The notes: generated by a model not told the origin, from the sequence alone. 64,000 bases of DNA from Eretmocerus hayati (GCA_029851415.1 CM056743.1:34178714-34242713); one strand, 5' to 3'. Positions 25,634 to 39,166 are shown, counted from the stretch's first letter. Made by a program: numbers and translations.

Positions 25634-28080
25634 GTAAAACAAAAAAGCCAACATCAGAGTGTATCCAACATGCCCCCATATGGTTATCTCGGAAAGGAGT
25701 ATGTACCACTTTTTCCATGTTTTAGTATGCGTTTATTACGTTCAAATAGGTCGGAAATAGTGTTTGGGGCCGGCAAAAAGTTCAAAATGGGCTTGCGCAC
25801 CGATAAAAACGATCTTATGCAATTGATCGACGATTCACATTGTTTTTTGATGAAAATGAATACAGCTTTACTCCAGCTAATCAAAATAAGACGTGCTTCA
25901 GCTCATTTTGAAGGTCTTGGAACAAATTTTAGAATGAGCTATAAGGTACATAAGAAAACATTGAGGTAGACCAGAGTTGTCAAGAAAATTGCCCAATGGG
26001 GGAAAATCGGGTACACCCTTTCGTAAACTTGCAAAAAATCACTTCTTGTGGAAATTGTGATAGCTAGTCTCTGGTTGGTCAAAATTAAACTTCCATAAGC
26101 TGATTTTAAAGGTCTTGGAACAAGTTTTGAAATGCAATACGTTGGAAAATTTTGAAGTGGGCCGAAACTATTGGTAAAATCGCTTACGGAGAGCATGTTG
26201 GTTACACTGACTGTACAATGTGTCAGTATATTTTTTGTTGTACCGGGGCAACATTTGCGTTATCGCGCGGGCAGGTTTTTAAACCCACCGCTCTCGTCTT
26301 CTTTTCAAGATATACACCTGATAAATCTTTACATAAGAGCGAGCTTTCGACGATATCTAAAGAAAGTGCTGTCGTACTTATCTCAAGAAATAACTATATA
26401 CTTAGTGTGTGGATTGTGGATGCGCCCACGCTCACTTGGCTTATTAGAGAGGGAATCGATCTTGTTTGAACTCCGTATAGCGGAGGTTAGGTAGCATATA
26501 TATACGAGTTGAGTTGAGAGAACGATATATCGTCAAGAGGGTGTCAGTCATTCGGAGGGTAATAATAATATACCACAGCACGGATCGATGCCACACGTAT
26601 ACACAAGGTGCAGAGGGGTTCATGGGCTCGTGTACAAGTGCGAAATTGGAGGAAAATTGCATTTCTGAGAAAATAGTCAGCCGTGTGTGTGTGTGTGTGT
26701 GTGTGTGTGCGTCAGGATCATCATTATAAGTTCTCAAGAAGTTGAGGGGCTCATTGTCGTAAACAGGGGCTGTGCGAGGGTGGTTTATAAATGACGTTCA
26801 AATGCGAGATTTACAGATGAATTCATGACAGGAACTTGCAAATTTTCAAAATGAAATGAAAATAATTTTCAATTCTCAATATAACATTTTATCGTGATTA
26901 TTCTTCTTGATTGGAGCTCTTGGGTTGTGAGATCATTATATGGAAATATGTCAGTGATTGACGTTCGGAAATTCGGTTTATCGATGACGGCTTATCTGAC
27001 AACGTCAATATTCATATATTCATGCATGCATGCACCGTGTGACATGATGCACGTGTCAATATTTCAAGCTGCTGTGCTCTCATTTTGAAAAATGAGATAA
27101 GAATCTGCTGAATAGATCCTCCACTCTGCCTCAAGATATTCATAAGACAACCAAAAAGATTGATAAGATAGAAAATATTTATAAAATTTCCCTCGTAAAG
27201 AAAGTATCGTCTCATGAAACTCTTTGCATGTCACATCATTTTTGCACTTTGTTGTCGTAAAAGTTCAAGGGCCTAAAAAAATTTGTCGCAAAGTCTCTCC
27301 AGTTCATGTAAAATAATTTCATCATGCCTCACTTCAATCAAACCGATTTTCCTTTCTTGTGTATACCGCAAGCTCGCATGGCACAAGGGTTAAATAGTAT
27401 GTTTTTTTTTGTGCAACGTTTGTCGCGTGTAGTATCCCGTCGAGGCTTACCCATTGATTGTCAATTAGTTGACGAGGTATAGACACGCACTCTGTGATTC
27501 TCGTCTCGTAGCGTTCATAGCTCGTTTTTTATCAGTTTTTTTTCTTCTTTTCAACGACGTTGAGAGAGGAAAGCTCTAGTACACGAGACGCTTGATAAAT
27601 CGGAACAAATTTTTCTTTATCGCGCTTTTTCACCTTATTCTGATGAACGACGGTGTGCACTATACGTTTACTGCAAATAATTTTGTCTTTTCGATGCGAT
27701 CGAAAGATCAATATCGTACTATATCGAACAAAAAAGAGGTGACAGATTTTTGTTGCAAGTTCACGTGCTTTGGATGTTAGTGGTTGATGCTTTGACTTTC
27801 GGAAAAGTTCTTGACTTTAAAAGGAAAAGAAATTACCGTATTCAGGAAAATCGATTTTGATTACAATAAAAACATTTTACGATTTCTTTTGAGATGAAAT
27901 CTTGGGAAAAGAAATTCATCAAGATTCCTGGTAAGGTTTATTATTATGGCACGATGTATGTGGTGATGAAATTCGAACGAAAAAGTAATCCCTTGTGGAA
28001 AACGGCATTTGGAAAAATTCAAGTATTTATTAGTTCAATAAAAATAATTATTTTTTCGAATTTTCGATACGCTTTTTAGC
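25634..28080. other. Intergenic DNA with (GT)n, no gene recognised
   Basis: A (GT)n tract lies at 26683-26709. At 25880-26130 the motif AGCTCATTTTGAAGGTCTTGG and related copies resemble the internal units of the palindromic element at 31449-32400, suggesting a decayed relative. The rest is unassigned. Confidence 0.4.
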
Positions 28081-28085
28081 ATATG

Positions 28086-30263
28086 GACGGCTCCCGACCA
28101 GAACGGTATATGTCCATTTTTGGCATTTTTGGCAAATGAGCTTCAAAGTTTTTTAGCTATAGGAAATTCGTATCATCATTTTTAGTAATTATGCTTAATC
28201 TATCGTGTAATGAGTGTGTTTTTACGACTTTTTTTGTTAGGGCGTGATAATTTTTAATTGTTTACACTTTTTACACGTAATTTTGCAATAAAATTGTTCT
28301 GGTCCCCAAATTTTCTCGACTTTTTTCCCGGACCAGAACGGTATAAGTCCATCATTTTTTCTGAAGCGGACTTATACCGTTCTGGACCGGGAAAAGTAAC
28401 GAAACTAGTCTGCTTTTAACCTCTTAGATCGTAAAATATTAGAAAATTGTCGATTTAGACCCTTTTGCATCAAAAAACGTCGAAACACTGTGGACTTATA
28501 CCGTTTTTTGCGTAAAAAAAAGTTGAAAAATTCTGGGGGCCAGAACGGTATAAATTCATGTTTTTTTCTGAAATTGTTGACTGGGAGCTGTCTGGGGGTC
28601 TGTGAAGATATTTGATTAGGTCCATGAACTTCATCATCGGGTTACATCGACAGATCTCACCAAAAATAATAAATTTAGAGTACTACGACCGTAATCGATT
28701 ATATTTTTGAGATTGCAGCCCACGAGAGCGTATTCGAGGGTTTCAGTCGAACGGTATCCATTCAATCAGCCTGGTTTACACTCTAATATAGTGTTTAGGA
28801 AGTTTTGAAGGATGTATTTTCTACTTGGAGATTCACCTGGAGGGAGTTTACACTGAAAAGATCAGAATCAAAATCCTTTTATCTCAAAACGTGGAGTTTG
28901 AATGAGCAATCGCGGACTTTATTCAATCTAGCAGTCAGAAACAACTAATATTGATGAAAAGCATTAAGCGATTCAAATTGAATGCAGGTAGCTTGATTCG
29001 AGGAGTATAGTATTTCCACAACAATATCAAGTATAATGATATTCACTTGTAACTAGCAAAAGAATCGAATTCGGACAGCTAAGGCGATGCGGTCACCGTG
29101 CACCGCGACGATGGACCTTGAAAATACATCTTACATAAAACGTTTGATGATTTGAAGTGTGAGTAGAGTTGTCGAATGCTTGTTATTGTCCAACTTGTAT
29201 TCCTCAATCCGTTGCTCAGCCCAAATCACAAGAAAATCGGAGAAAAGTGAGAATAACTCGGCCGCGGGAGCCTCCTAACCTATAATATACGCACATTTTC
29301 ATTCCCAACTTTCTCCGATTCTATTGCAATTTGGGCTTAACGAAGAGCAGACAAATCTAAGTTACATGATAACAAATATTTGTGCGCTCGTCGTTTAGCC
29401 CAAGTCGGAACAGAATCGAAGGAAGTTGGGAATGATTTTCAGCTTGCATGGTGACCGCATCGCCTTAAGCGATTACTAATAATAAGAGTGCAAGTTGATA
29501 ATATTCAAAATGATTTCTCGGAATAATTGTAAATGAAATATGTCTATTCCATGATGAGGCTAGGTGTTTCTCGTCATTCACATTGCTTTTACCAAAAGAA
29601 ATATTGCATATAGATTATCGAAGTTGTCTGTATCTCTGATGCAGTTATTCAGTTCTTTGAGACGATATCATCCCTGCAGAAATGATTATAAACGAGAACC
29701 AAAGCAAGTTCAACATCGATCGCTCTATCGACTGAAATTCTTCGATTGGCCCTGTAAATCCTGTCTCGTTACTGACGATGTAAGCAGAAGTTCAATTTAG
29801 AGCCCTCAGAAAAGTCACGATGCCAAACAAACTCCCAGAGCATGCTATTCCGCGATTTTTCATGTAGATGAGCCAAGAATTGCACATAATGTCAGAGCGT
29901 GAAAAAAGCAGCGATGAACTTCGATGTCGACTCGATGCAGCCACCTTCACAACACAGGGCACCAATATCCTATTTTGGGGTCTACTATTACCCTACAAAG
30001 CCTAGAGAGGTGCAATAATTGAGGATATAGGAGGTGCGAAAGCCGTGTTTAGATGCTCGGGCATGGACTTATACCGTTCTGGTCCCCAAAATAAGTCGAA
30101 ACTTTTTTCTCAACAAAAATTGTCATGGTGCTTGTGACGGCTCAGAATGAATTTTCACTCCCGGAGTTACACATACATGTTTTCGCATCTATTTCCTATC
30201 GTTTCCCGTCAAAAACTCAATTTTCACCAAAATGGATTTATACCGTTCTGGTCGGGAGCCGTC
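28086..30263. mobile_element. 2.2-kb TIR element with repeated GGACTTATACCGTTCTGG motif
   Basis: The ends are inverted repeats: GACGGCTCCCGACCAGAACG at 28086 and its complement ending at 30263, with homology continuing inward. The motif GGACTTATACCGTTCTGG or its complement recurs inside, near 28332, 28370, 28490 (truncated), 28545 and 30062. These sites are confined to the outer parts (about 28086-28560 and 30060-30263), while the 1.5-kb centre lacks them. No transposase is recognised. Flanks are TA-rich (ATATG on the left, TATATATG on the right), so the target duplication cannot be fixed. A 384-bp MITE is nested at 29082-29465. Confidence 0.7.
29082..29465. mobile_element. 384-bp MITE (AGGCGATGCGGTCACC ends), copy 1
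   Basis: The ends AGGCGATGCGGTCACC and GGTGACCGCATCGCCT are inverted repeats flanked by TA at 29080-29081 and 29466-29467. Taking the ends two bases differently would give TAA/TTA. There is no coding capacity. A near-identical family member lies at 50931-51312. This copy is nested in the 28086-30263 element and is therefore younger than it. Confidence 0.8.
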
Positions 30264-30269
30264 TATATA

Positions 30270-31446
30270 TGGTATGTATTTTTTGAGCTTCCGTGGATTC
30301 TTCCATTGTAAAAAGCTGATAATAATCTATATAACCTCATAACCGTTGGGCGCCGTTGGCATAAATAGTTTGACAGTTGCGGAAACATCCTAGACATTTC
30401 ATCATTCAATTCTCACAAAATTTGGGAAAGTCTCTGAAATCGATGCTAAATTTCGATAAGAAATACTCATCCACTTTCCCAGATTGCCTTGAAATTACAT
30501 TAAACGTCGAACAGCTAGAATCGTATGCTCAATGCACTCTTCCTCCGATTCAAAGAAGTGGATCTTTTTCAAAAGTTTCCTGTCCAACCCTCTCAATGTA
30601 TAAAACGTAGAATACTCACAATTTCAGTAAATGTCAAAGTCAAACGAGAAAAAGTTCGATCCAAGTATACTTCAAAGTCTCATGAATTTCAAATGATCCA
30701 GATAGCATACAGTAGAACTCTATGTATACAGTATACTCAGGATCTGTTTTTTTTTTTCACCATATCCTTTCCAATTCATCGAGAGTATCCTCTTCAATGA
30801 AAAAAAAAGAAAAGAGCGTTCCATTCAGTGTCAAGATCGTTTGCTTTGTCACACCTTCGTATATACTAGACCTTCCAATCTTTAATGAAAAAGCTATCTA
30901 ACACAATGTAAACACCCTCAAACGATCTAACATCCAAAGCAACGACATGCCTTGAAATGAGAATTAGAGAATGGTTCTTCTTGTCGCCCTTGTGTCTAGT
31001 ATGAATTCAATGTCAGTGACTCCTAATAGGGTTTTAGCGTGATGGTTAATCTTGAGGTCCATTCACTGGCGTCATACAGTCTATACTCAAATCGCCAGTC
31101 GTTCATGTTTCGTGCTTGCGTTGTGATGATTATTCTCGTATTATACTACGCAAGCTCTCTCGTCGCTCTGTATTATTTTCCCCCCTTTTCTGAGAGACCG
31201 ATCTTTAAATATTCATCTACTCGAGGCTGCAATTCGCGTGACGATGTGGAAATCATCGTTACTTTTCGTTATATTGCATGCTATGGTACTTTTGTTCTTT
31301 TTTTGGTTTTTCTCCACGCTTGATGTATACTGAGAAACTTTGATGGGGGTAGGTTTTCTTCTTATAGTATTTGCTAGATTTCATGAAGACAGAGCTCTTG
31401 AATCATTTGGTAGATTTTCAAGATTTTTGTAATGAGATTTGGATAA
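30270..31446. other. Intergenic DNA, no gene recognised
   Basis: AT-rich, short chance frames only. Confidence 0.4.
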
Positions 31447-31448
31447 TA

Positions 31449-32400
31449 GGGTGGGCCGAAAAAGGGCTTTTTTCGAAAATTGATACGCCCTAACGTGGAA
31501 ATGTTGTGTTTGTACATATAGATGTGAAAAAATTTTACTGGATGCTAAGATTTCAGATTTTAGGTCCCAGCAAGAGCCATCAAGCTTTTATCGAAATTAA
31601 CGCAGGTTTAAATGGAAATGTGCCTAATACGGCACTTTTTTCTTCCTAACTTTGCTCGCATTTCTGGCACATCCAAGCATTTTTCAACGGACCTTAGCTC
31701 ATTTCAAAGCTTGTTCCAAAACCTACAAAATGAGCTAAAGTACGTCCAATTTCGACTGAACCGAGCCAATCTATCTCAATTTTTCCAAAAAGTGATCATT
31801 ATTGGAAATCCCAAAACTAGGGCGATACTCACTTCAAACTTTGCTTGTATTTCTGGTGCATTTGAACATTTTTGAACGTACTTTAGCTCATTTTAAAGCT
31901 TGTTCCAAAACCTACAAAATGAGCTAAATAAGTACGTTCAATTTCGACTAACCCGTGCCAATCTATCTCAATTTTTCCATTTCGAGTTTTGAAAGGAGTA
32001 GTGAGGCGGGGGTGGGAGTCGTTTATTTTCGGATTTTTCAAAACGAATAACTTTTTTTAGAAAAATTGAGATAGATTGGCTCGGGTTAGTCGAAATTGGA
32101 CGTAATCATTTAGCTCATTTTGTAGGTTTCGAAACAAGCTTTAAAATGAGCTAAGGTACGTTGAAAAATGCTTGGATGTGCCAGAAATGCGAGCAAAGTT
32201 AGGAAGAAAAAAGTGCCGGATTAGGCACATTCCCATTTAAACCTGCGTTAATTTTGATAAAAGCTTGATGGCTCTTGCTGGGACCTAAAATCTCAAATCT
32301 CAGCGTCCAGCAAAATTTTTTTCACATCTATATGTACAAACACAACATTTCCACGCTAGGGGGTATCAATTTTTGAAAAAAGCCCTTTTTCGGTCCACCC
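31449..32400. mobile_element. 952-bp palindromic element, TA duplication
   Basis: The left arm begins GGGTGGGCCGAAAAAGGGC and the right arm ends with its near-complement (GCCCTTTTTCGGTCCACCC), flanked by TA at 31447-31448 and 32401-32402. Arm matching continues for hundreds of bases, so the element could fold into a long hairpin. The left arm carries a roughly 190-bp tandem duplication (compare 31640-31790 with 31830-31980) that the right arm lacks. The TA duplication points to the Tc1/mariner group; there is no transposase. Confidence 0.8.
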
Positions 32401-32404
32401 TATT

Positions 32405-35400
32405 GGATAAGTTGCAGAGCTTTACTATTCTAAGTAAGTTTAATGTTACAGTTTGTCCGTATTATCGCACTCTTAATTATAAAGTATACGTTCTTAATCT
32501 TTTTCAATTAACAGAAAAAAATTTTGTAAAACTTTCATCTTACAACTTTCTTTTACCAACAAACTTTGTCGAATCGTTATACCTCACTTTTCAAAGTTTT
32601 AATCAACAGTTTGCGAATTCATTCAAGGCACGAATTAAAAGTTGTGTTATTATGATTGAAGCTCGTGTGCAATTAACTCTCATGTAGTTGATCATCATTT
32701 TTTTCAAATCCTTCTACACAGTCACTTATGACTTTCACTTGTCGTTAGGCCAGCATTAATCACCACCAAAATTCATTGTAAAATTTTTTTTTTTATTGAA
32801 TTCATTGTAAATGATCCATCATTTTGTTATCACGAAACATTACAATTACAGAAATCATATTATTGTATATGAAATTCGTCATATCAACATACTACTCATA
32901 TCTATTATCTAGAACATCAGCTTTTCACGATATAGACTAAAAAATGAACCTATAAGGACCGAAGTCTTCAGGAAGTTGTTCATCTTCCAACTTGAAGAAC
33001 TGCTTACGAAAATTGTAACAAATTTTTTTCCTCCTATGATTTCGCAAAGTGAGAGACAATTTCATTTTTTCGCAATTAGTCTTGTGATTTTTTTCGTAAT
33101 TTGTCGAATAAATTTCATTATATGTAATAATAATACTTGATGAATCGTCGAGTCAAAATTATTATCAAATTCATTATGTGTGATTGAATTGGTTTTATCT
33201 CTTGCTGACGAATCTTTGATTATAAAATATTGCCAATTTTACTGTGACTGAGATGCAATTCTATCATTGATGAGAATTTATTTCTCTTACACTCCGCAAA
33301 TGAAGAGAAACGAACTCTCTATTCAGGATCTACTCCAAATTGAATTGTATGTTTCTGCGTCATTGAACAAGTTTTCAAACTTAATTAAACGACTGAAGTT
33401 GAGAGTTCGTAACAATTACATCCTCACTGTCTTCTAGTTTAAAGTTTTCACATATGTATACAGGGGCACATAACTGTGAATGAAACTCAAACAGAAATGA
33501 ATAGTTAAAAAAAAAAATATCTTTGGTTTCAAGGATGCTACTTTCATATTATCCCTTGTCACATCACATGATTACTTTATTAAAATTCTCAAACGAATTA
33601 ATTTAAACTCAGAACAACAGAGTTGATGTTGAATTATTCCAGGATTGTCAATACTAATAAAAAGAATTTCGATAAGAATGACAGGGTTAAACTCAAAAAT
33701 GGTTAAATTTGGCGTATTTCTCACACACGACAATTGAGATGAAAAATTTTAAACAAATTTGACCTATAATACGCCCTGTGTGCGTCACTCAAAAGCAGCT
33801 ACACTATTTGCACAAAAATACATAACGTATATAGCTCGATTCACGTCCACGGCCTTTTCACTAGTCTCCATGCAATTTGCACACTTTGACCCCTTTTCCT
33901 GATGTAAAGTATATAGTGGAAAATAATTTTTAACGCGCTTTTCATACTGCTGCCATTGCTACGTACCACTACGTTGCACTGAAAAAATCTATTCGTTAAA
34001 CTGTATTATGCCTTCAGAGAGCGAAACCGAGGCCAGATTTATAAAGCGTTTATACGAAAAGAGGAGATAGATTCGTTTGACCTAGAGAAAGATTTGCAAT
34101 GTAAAAAAGAAAAGGGGTGAAGGGAAGTGATGAAGAGAGACGCTTTAGATTTCTCGAGAGAGATTTTAACTTCGCGACTTGAAGCTTGTGGGAATATCTT
34201 TGTAACCGTGTGTTGAAGAAAATAATTTCAGAAAATTTTTCCAGGATCTCTTTCTTTATACGATAATTGAATTTCATTTTAGAAAGCGGATTATAAAAAT
34301 TCGTTAGACGAGCTCGTTTAGAATTTGAGTTTTCCAATGTACTTATTTCTTATGAGTAGAAGTCAGACGGGTTGTTGATGAATTTTTTCATAAACTTAGC
34401 CTGATATGTTGGAGAACTATTTAGTATGATAATCAGAAGAAATATTTAAAAATTGTATTTCCGTGTGCTGGAAACTGCACAGTCGCATCTATAGTTTGAA
34501 GTAAAAAACAATTTTATTGTGTCATAATCATTCTCAACTTACATTGTGAGCTAATAATTTTGTAGGATTACCCACAAAAGAAAATTTCATAATGCGTAAT
34601 TGAGAAAAGCTACCCCTGGAGCATTGCCACCGGGCATATTTTTTCCCTTTGCAGCATATATATTATCAAGCGCACGTGATTTTGCTGCTACAGTTGAGGG
34701 TTTCCTATTGTTTCAAATTCCCCTGGAATAATCTGATGATGCGGTAACCCACGCAAGGAAATTTTCATTCATGATCAGGAAATACCTACGCATAATTGTC
34801 AGGAGATGTACAGTATTCGATTCTATGGTGTTTTATCAACTATTTGAGGGATTTGAGGGTCTATGACTCGCTTTATGATAAGCTTCTAGAAGTCGTCCTT
34901 ATTGTTATTGAATAACCTTCAACTGTATTTTTTTGTTCAGTCTCATAATCTTGGGGTCTATGCGCGAGTTGTATCATTTTCAGGCGCTATCCATCGAACA
35001 ATATTACACTGATATATGAAGGACCGTAAAAATTTTTAGTATCAATCGATAATGATTGCTTGCAGCTTCTGTCAAATAACCCATGTAGAACATAAGATTC
35101 CATGAACATACATGATTATGGAATACGTGGATTCCATGTTCATTTATCATCAGGTGTAAAATCGGTTTCGGAAATTTTGTCATTTTTATACCGGAAAGAC
35201 GTGATATACTCATTGACAACTGGTGTAACATCAATACCTCACAGTACTGATCAGGCATCACTCAAAAAAACTTTTCTCGGAGTCATCCTCAGGTTTTGAA
35301 CATTTGAAGAGCACTGAAGAGAAAGGTTTCGTGAAAAATGTCACTTTTTTGGAACTTGAGACCGACTCCTGGAAAGATTTTTTTTCAGTAGTATATGATC

Positions 35401-35785
35401 AGTATCGTGACGTATTGACGTTAGAATGGGTTTGAATCAATACATCACAACTTTTTAGAATAAAAGATTTTTTGAAACGGTTTTACGTATGATCATATAT
35501 GTTCATGGAATCGTATGTTTTACATTGGGACATAGTCAAATTATTTCTTGATTCAGAAGACGAATTTTCCCATGCAAAATTTCCCCCATTCTCCAGTCTA
35601 CTATTATATTTTCAGCTCGATAATATATTAGGTCCTGTGAAAAAATTCGATGCTCAGTTCGAAATGCTCTTTAGAAAATGATCAACCCAATCCATCATAT
35701 CACGTGATATGTTCCTCCTACAAATAAATAAAAAAATGAATGGATGTCACTACAATGAACTAATTTTTGTCCGTTTTTTCATGTT
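32405..35785. other. Region upstream of the first visible PACS exon
   Basis: AT-rich sequence, probably PACS intron 1 or upstream DNA. I looked for the missing N-terminal PACS exon, which would end in AG to complete the Arg codon at 35790, and could not identify it. No other feature is supported. Confidence 0.4.
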
Positions 35786-35789
35786 CCAG

Positions 35790-36093
35790 ACTCTGCCAAC
35801 TAACACTGACAAGGCTAGTAATCCTGAGGCCACTTGGTGCTGATCTTGCATCGGTCTTCATAGCCGTAAAAATGCAAAGTTCAAAACGAACTCTGCGATC
35901 AACAGAGCTTGCTGTACCACCGGGTGGATTATTCGATACAGAACTCGAGCTTCAATTTGCCCTTCAGTATCCTCACTTTATAAAACGTGAAGGCAATAAG
36001 TTACTCGTTCTTCTACAGAGGCGCAAACGATATAAAAATCGTACGATGCTGGGGTATAAAACACTAGCAGAGGGTGTAATCAATATGGCACAG
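35790..36093 (+). CDS. PACS: PACS exon a: FBR cargo-binding domain
   Basis: This is the first recognisable exon of phosphofurin acidic cluster sorting protein, a cytosolic adaptor. PACS family members link acidic-cluster cargo to AP-1/COPI sorting machinery and act at ER-mitochondria contacts. The reading begins [19 protein letters not shown] and includes [29 protein letters not shown] and [19 protein letters not shown]. These are highly characteristic of the FBR (furin-binding region) of animal PACS proteins. The acceptor is TTCCAG before 35790 and the donor GTGAGA after 36093. The start phase needs two bases from an upstream exon, so the true ATG lies elsewhere; the open frame running further upstream is intronic. 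The exon ends in phase 0 at MAQ. Confidence 0.93.
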
Positions 36094-37998
36094 GTGAGAT
36101 GAATATTCTTCAAAAATTGATCTTGTTAAAATTCTGAAATTACCATATAATCTTAAAAATCACAACTATTCCTGTTTATATTCGCGATATTTATCATTAA
36201 ATCGGACAAAGATTTTTAGTCACAAAGAAATTTTCACTTTCATTTTGATTTTACTCGTAAAATCAAAGTGAAGGTGAAAATGTCTTTAAATCAAGCTCAG
36301 CAGAAATAGCATTTGGTAGAGGATTAAAAATTCACGAGCCTCAACATCGAGTCGGAGATTCTACCAGTTCTCACCATTTGAAAACAATCCTTCATCCTAT
36401 GCTGAATTTTTTATACTACTCTGTCTCTCCTCCTGACATTCTACGTTCAACTCAATTGTATCGCTTCCTTTTCCTCTGATCCTCTATCTTTTTTCTGTGA
36501 GAGTTTTATACACGTCGTTTTGCTTCGATTGTGTCGTACAAAAATACTATCATACGAGTCATTGAATTGCTGTCATATCGAAATCAAACATCATGTTCAT
36601 CAAATCAAAACTGATCGAGTTTTGTAGCTTTGTGTAAAGATTTGCCGAGTTTATCTTTGTTTGAGGATTTGATGATAGTTTGTATTTTCATATTTGTCAA
36701 ATCGATATCTCATGAGTAAGCTTTCTTCGTCGTTACTTTTTACTGCATTAAAATATAGGTCGGCTTGCGCATTCAATTAGATACGAATCCATTTTCTTGG
36801 CAATATCCCACTAAACCGCTACTTTCCGGTATTTTATGTGCTCGAGCTGATGAAGAATAAATTTTGAATTTTCACGAGGTTATTTGTATAGTTGGCTTTT
36901 ATCACAAGAAATTTTTCTTGTCTTACAAATAATATACATTATCGCAGATAATAATTTTTTTTCTCTTATCGCGTGCAATCTGTATTATAATGAGATTGTG
37001 CTCGTGACCGTGATAGATTATTCATTTTGTTAAATAAGTAAAAATGATCATGAATCATGATTACATTATGACAAGCGCAGTTCGAGTGACGTGAGAAATT
37101 ATTAGTCATTTTCAATATTCACATGAAATTTAATCGTCTAATCGTTATTGTTGCTCATCTATCTTGAACGCTCCCAAACGCACACATAGAAACCACCTCA
37201 AGTGTTGAAAAGGGAACATATGTCTTTTGACTTATTGGTAAGGTTTGAAACTAAGTAGAACGTTGAGAAAATAAGAAAAAATATATGATTATGGCCCTGG
37301 CGATTCAGAACTGATGGAATTTTTTTCTACATAAAATTGATTTATCGTAAAATCGATTCTGCAGTAATATGATTAAGTTTGAGTTCATACGTCATTTTAA
37401 AGTTTTCTCTAGATTTAGACGAAAATTTTTAATTCCAGAATCGTAATCTGAAAATGAGTGAAATTGAGGTATTTTTCGAGCTTGAATTCCAGAAGAGGTT
37501 GACAAAAGCGATATTTGAAATGAGCATTGGAGACATCTCAAGAAAATTCCATACATTTTTGTTTATTCACAAATTATTCTCCACAAGAGGTTCAGTTTTG
37601 GGGAAAAGAAAAGTGCCAAAACCGTTGACATTTCACCACGTTTTTCTGCGGCGGGGCCCATCGGTGAGTTCCGTCGCACACCGGTAAGGAAATGCAATTT
37701 TCACCGTCGCAACGATACGCCGTCGAACGTGTCGATTGAGATATTTTTCCCCCCATGTTCCCACTAGTACTCCATCTCAAAGTTCCAAACATTTGAATGT
37801 CATTCTAGATCCCAAAAGTTTGTTTTGCAGTAAAAGTCAAAAAAAATTTTCTTGGTAATGGTTTATTTTGACTACATACTTAACCTTGGAATTTTCAAAA
37901 TTCGGGGCACTAAAAAAATTTCATTCTTTACATCGATCTCACACCTCTATGCAATCATAAATATACTCAAAAAATTCCTTTCAATCAAATGATTACAG
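36094..37998 (+). other. PACS intron between exons a and b
   Basis: AT-rich intron, GTGAGA...TTACAG. No element end or exon recognised. Confidence 0.6.
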
Positions 37999-38280
37999 GT
38001 TCTCCAAAAGCAGATGGATCTAGAACTAGAGCTTGTATCAGACAAAGCAGAAAAATACGGTGGCCACGCTTTAGCTCGAGTAAATGTCATAGCACTGAGT
38101 AGCCAACCAGTAGACCACGACAAAAGACTGATGAACGACCCAACGGAAAGGCTTTGTCAAGAATTCAGCGACGAGGAAGAAGAATTCAGTTCGGAAGCCG
38201 AAGCCGAGGGTAGCGATAGTGAACCCACTCTCGAAGTCCGTCGACGAAAAAGTCGTACTAAGATACCTGGTAACGCTAGG
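37999..38280 (+). CDS. PACS: PACS exon b: end of FBR and acidic cluster
   Basis: Continues in phase 0 with VLQKQMDLELELVSDK, ARVNVIALSSQPVDH, and then the acidic Ser/Glu stretch SDEEEEFSSEAEAEGSDSE. In vertebrate PACS-1 such a cluster is the CK2-phosphorylated autoregulatory segment that competes with cargo; that role is inferred here. The exon ends in a basic run (VRRRKSRTKIPGNAR). It has a GATTACAG acceptor and a GTAAGA donor and ends in phase 0. Confidence 0.93.
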
Positions 38281-39066
38281 GTAAGAAATTCTTTAAATAT
38301 TTTTTGTTATCACGTGTACTCAGACCTTCACATATGATTATATTATTGGGTATATACATACCTATATGGAATGTGATATGGTCTGAGATATCCTTTTGAT
38401 GGAATGAGTAGTATACTTTGAAAGTTTTCTTTCGTGCTGTGTCATCGTGGCGGAAAAAGCTGTGAATCATCCATCATATTTTAAGGAGATAGTAATCGAT
38501 GGAGTGAGTTGCGATTCGTTTCTAGGGTTGTAAAGGTGGGACTGTCAAGGGATGAATAGTTGACCATGAACTTGATAACCTGACTCAGCAGAAATTTTCA
38601 AGATGGAGTTCCATATCGAAATTGTGCGATAAAAAAATTGATACGATAACTGGAAACGAATCTTTTTTTTGAATGGATATATTTTCTTTTTACTCTGAGC
38701 CGTTACAAGTACCCGTAGCTCATTTTGTTAGTCCTTGGAGAATACTTCACCCAGTCTCATAATTATCTCCCGACCTCGCTCGAAGGGATTTTGGCGAATA
38801 CTCTCCGCTCCGACCCCGCAAAGACTTAATCTCCAAAAAGAAGTAATTTTCTATTTTTGCAATCTCACCGCTAATTGGGTTAATTATTGCATTGGGTGGA
38901 TTATTAGTGTAGATTTAAGTTCGCGTAGTTATCAAATCCAGATCCTCGTGATAATTGCGATCTTTCCGAATCTTCTTTGAAAAAGTTGAGTACCTCAATT
39001 TGAAAATAAATGTTACCAATTAGAAGAGAATTTTGTTACCTAGTAAAGTGTTTTTTGTGATTCTAG

Positions 39067-39166
39067 CAAAGAAATCTAAAACAAAAATTCATCGCCCTAC
39101 TGAAGCGCTTCAGGGTATCCGAAGATTTGGAACACGATCAAGGCGAAATCGAGCAAAAATTAACAG
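39067..39166 (+). CDS. PACS: PACS exon c: conserved basic segment
   Basis: A 100-base exon reading QRNLKQKFIALLKRFRVSED, matching the family segment that follows the acidic cluster (QxNFKQK..ALLxRFKVS in vertebrates). The acceptor is TTCTAG and the donor GTTTGT. It leaves one base for the next exon, where G|GT makes glycine. Confidence 0.9.

Noticed and set aside
26514..26729. 71-codon frame
   Set aside because: Its end is the (GT)n microsatellite, and there is no recognisable domain.
35767..35789. PACS start at the upstream end of the exon a frame
   Set aside because: This extension lacks an ATG at its start and covers the pyrimidine tract and AG acceptor, so it is intronic.
37454..37687. 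Extra PACS exon between exons a and b
   Set aside because: Exons a and b already join in phase with continuous family similarity, and this frame has no PACS-like sequence.
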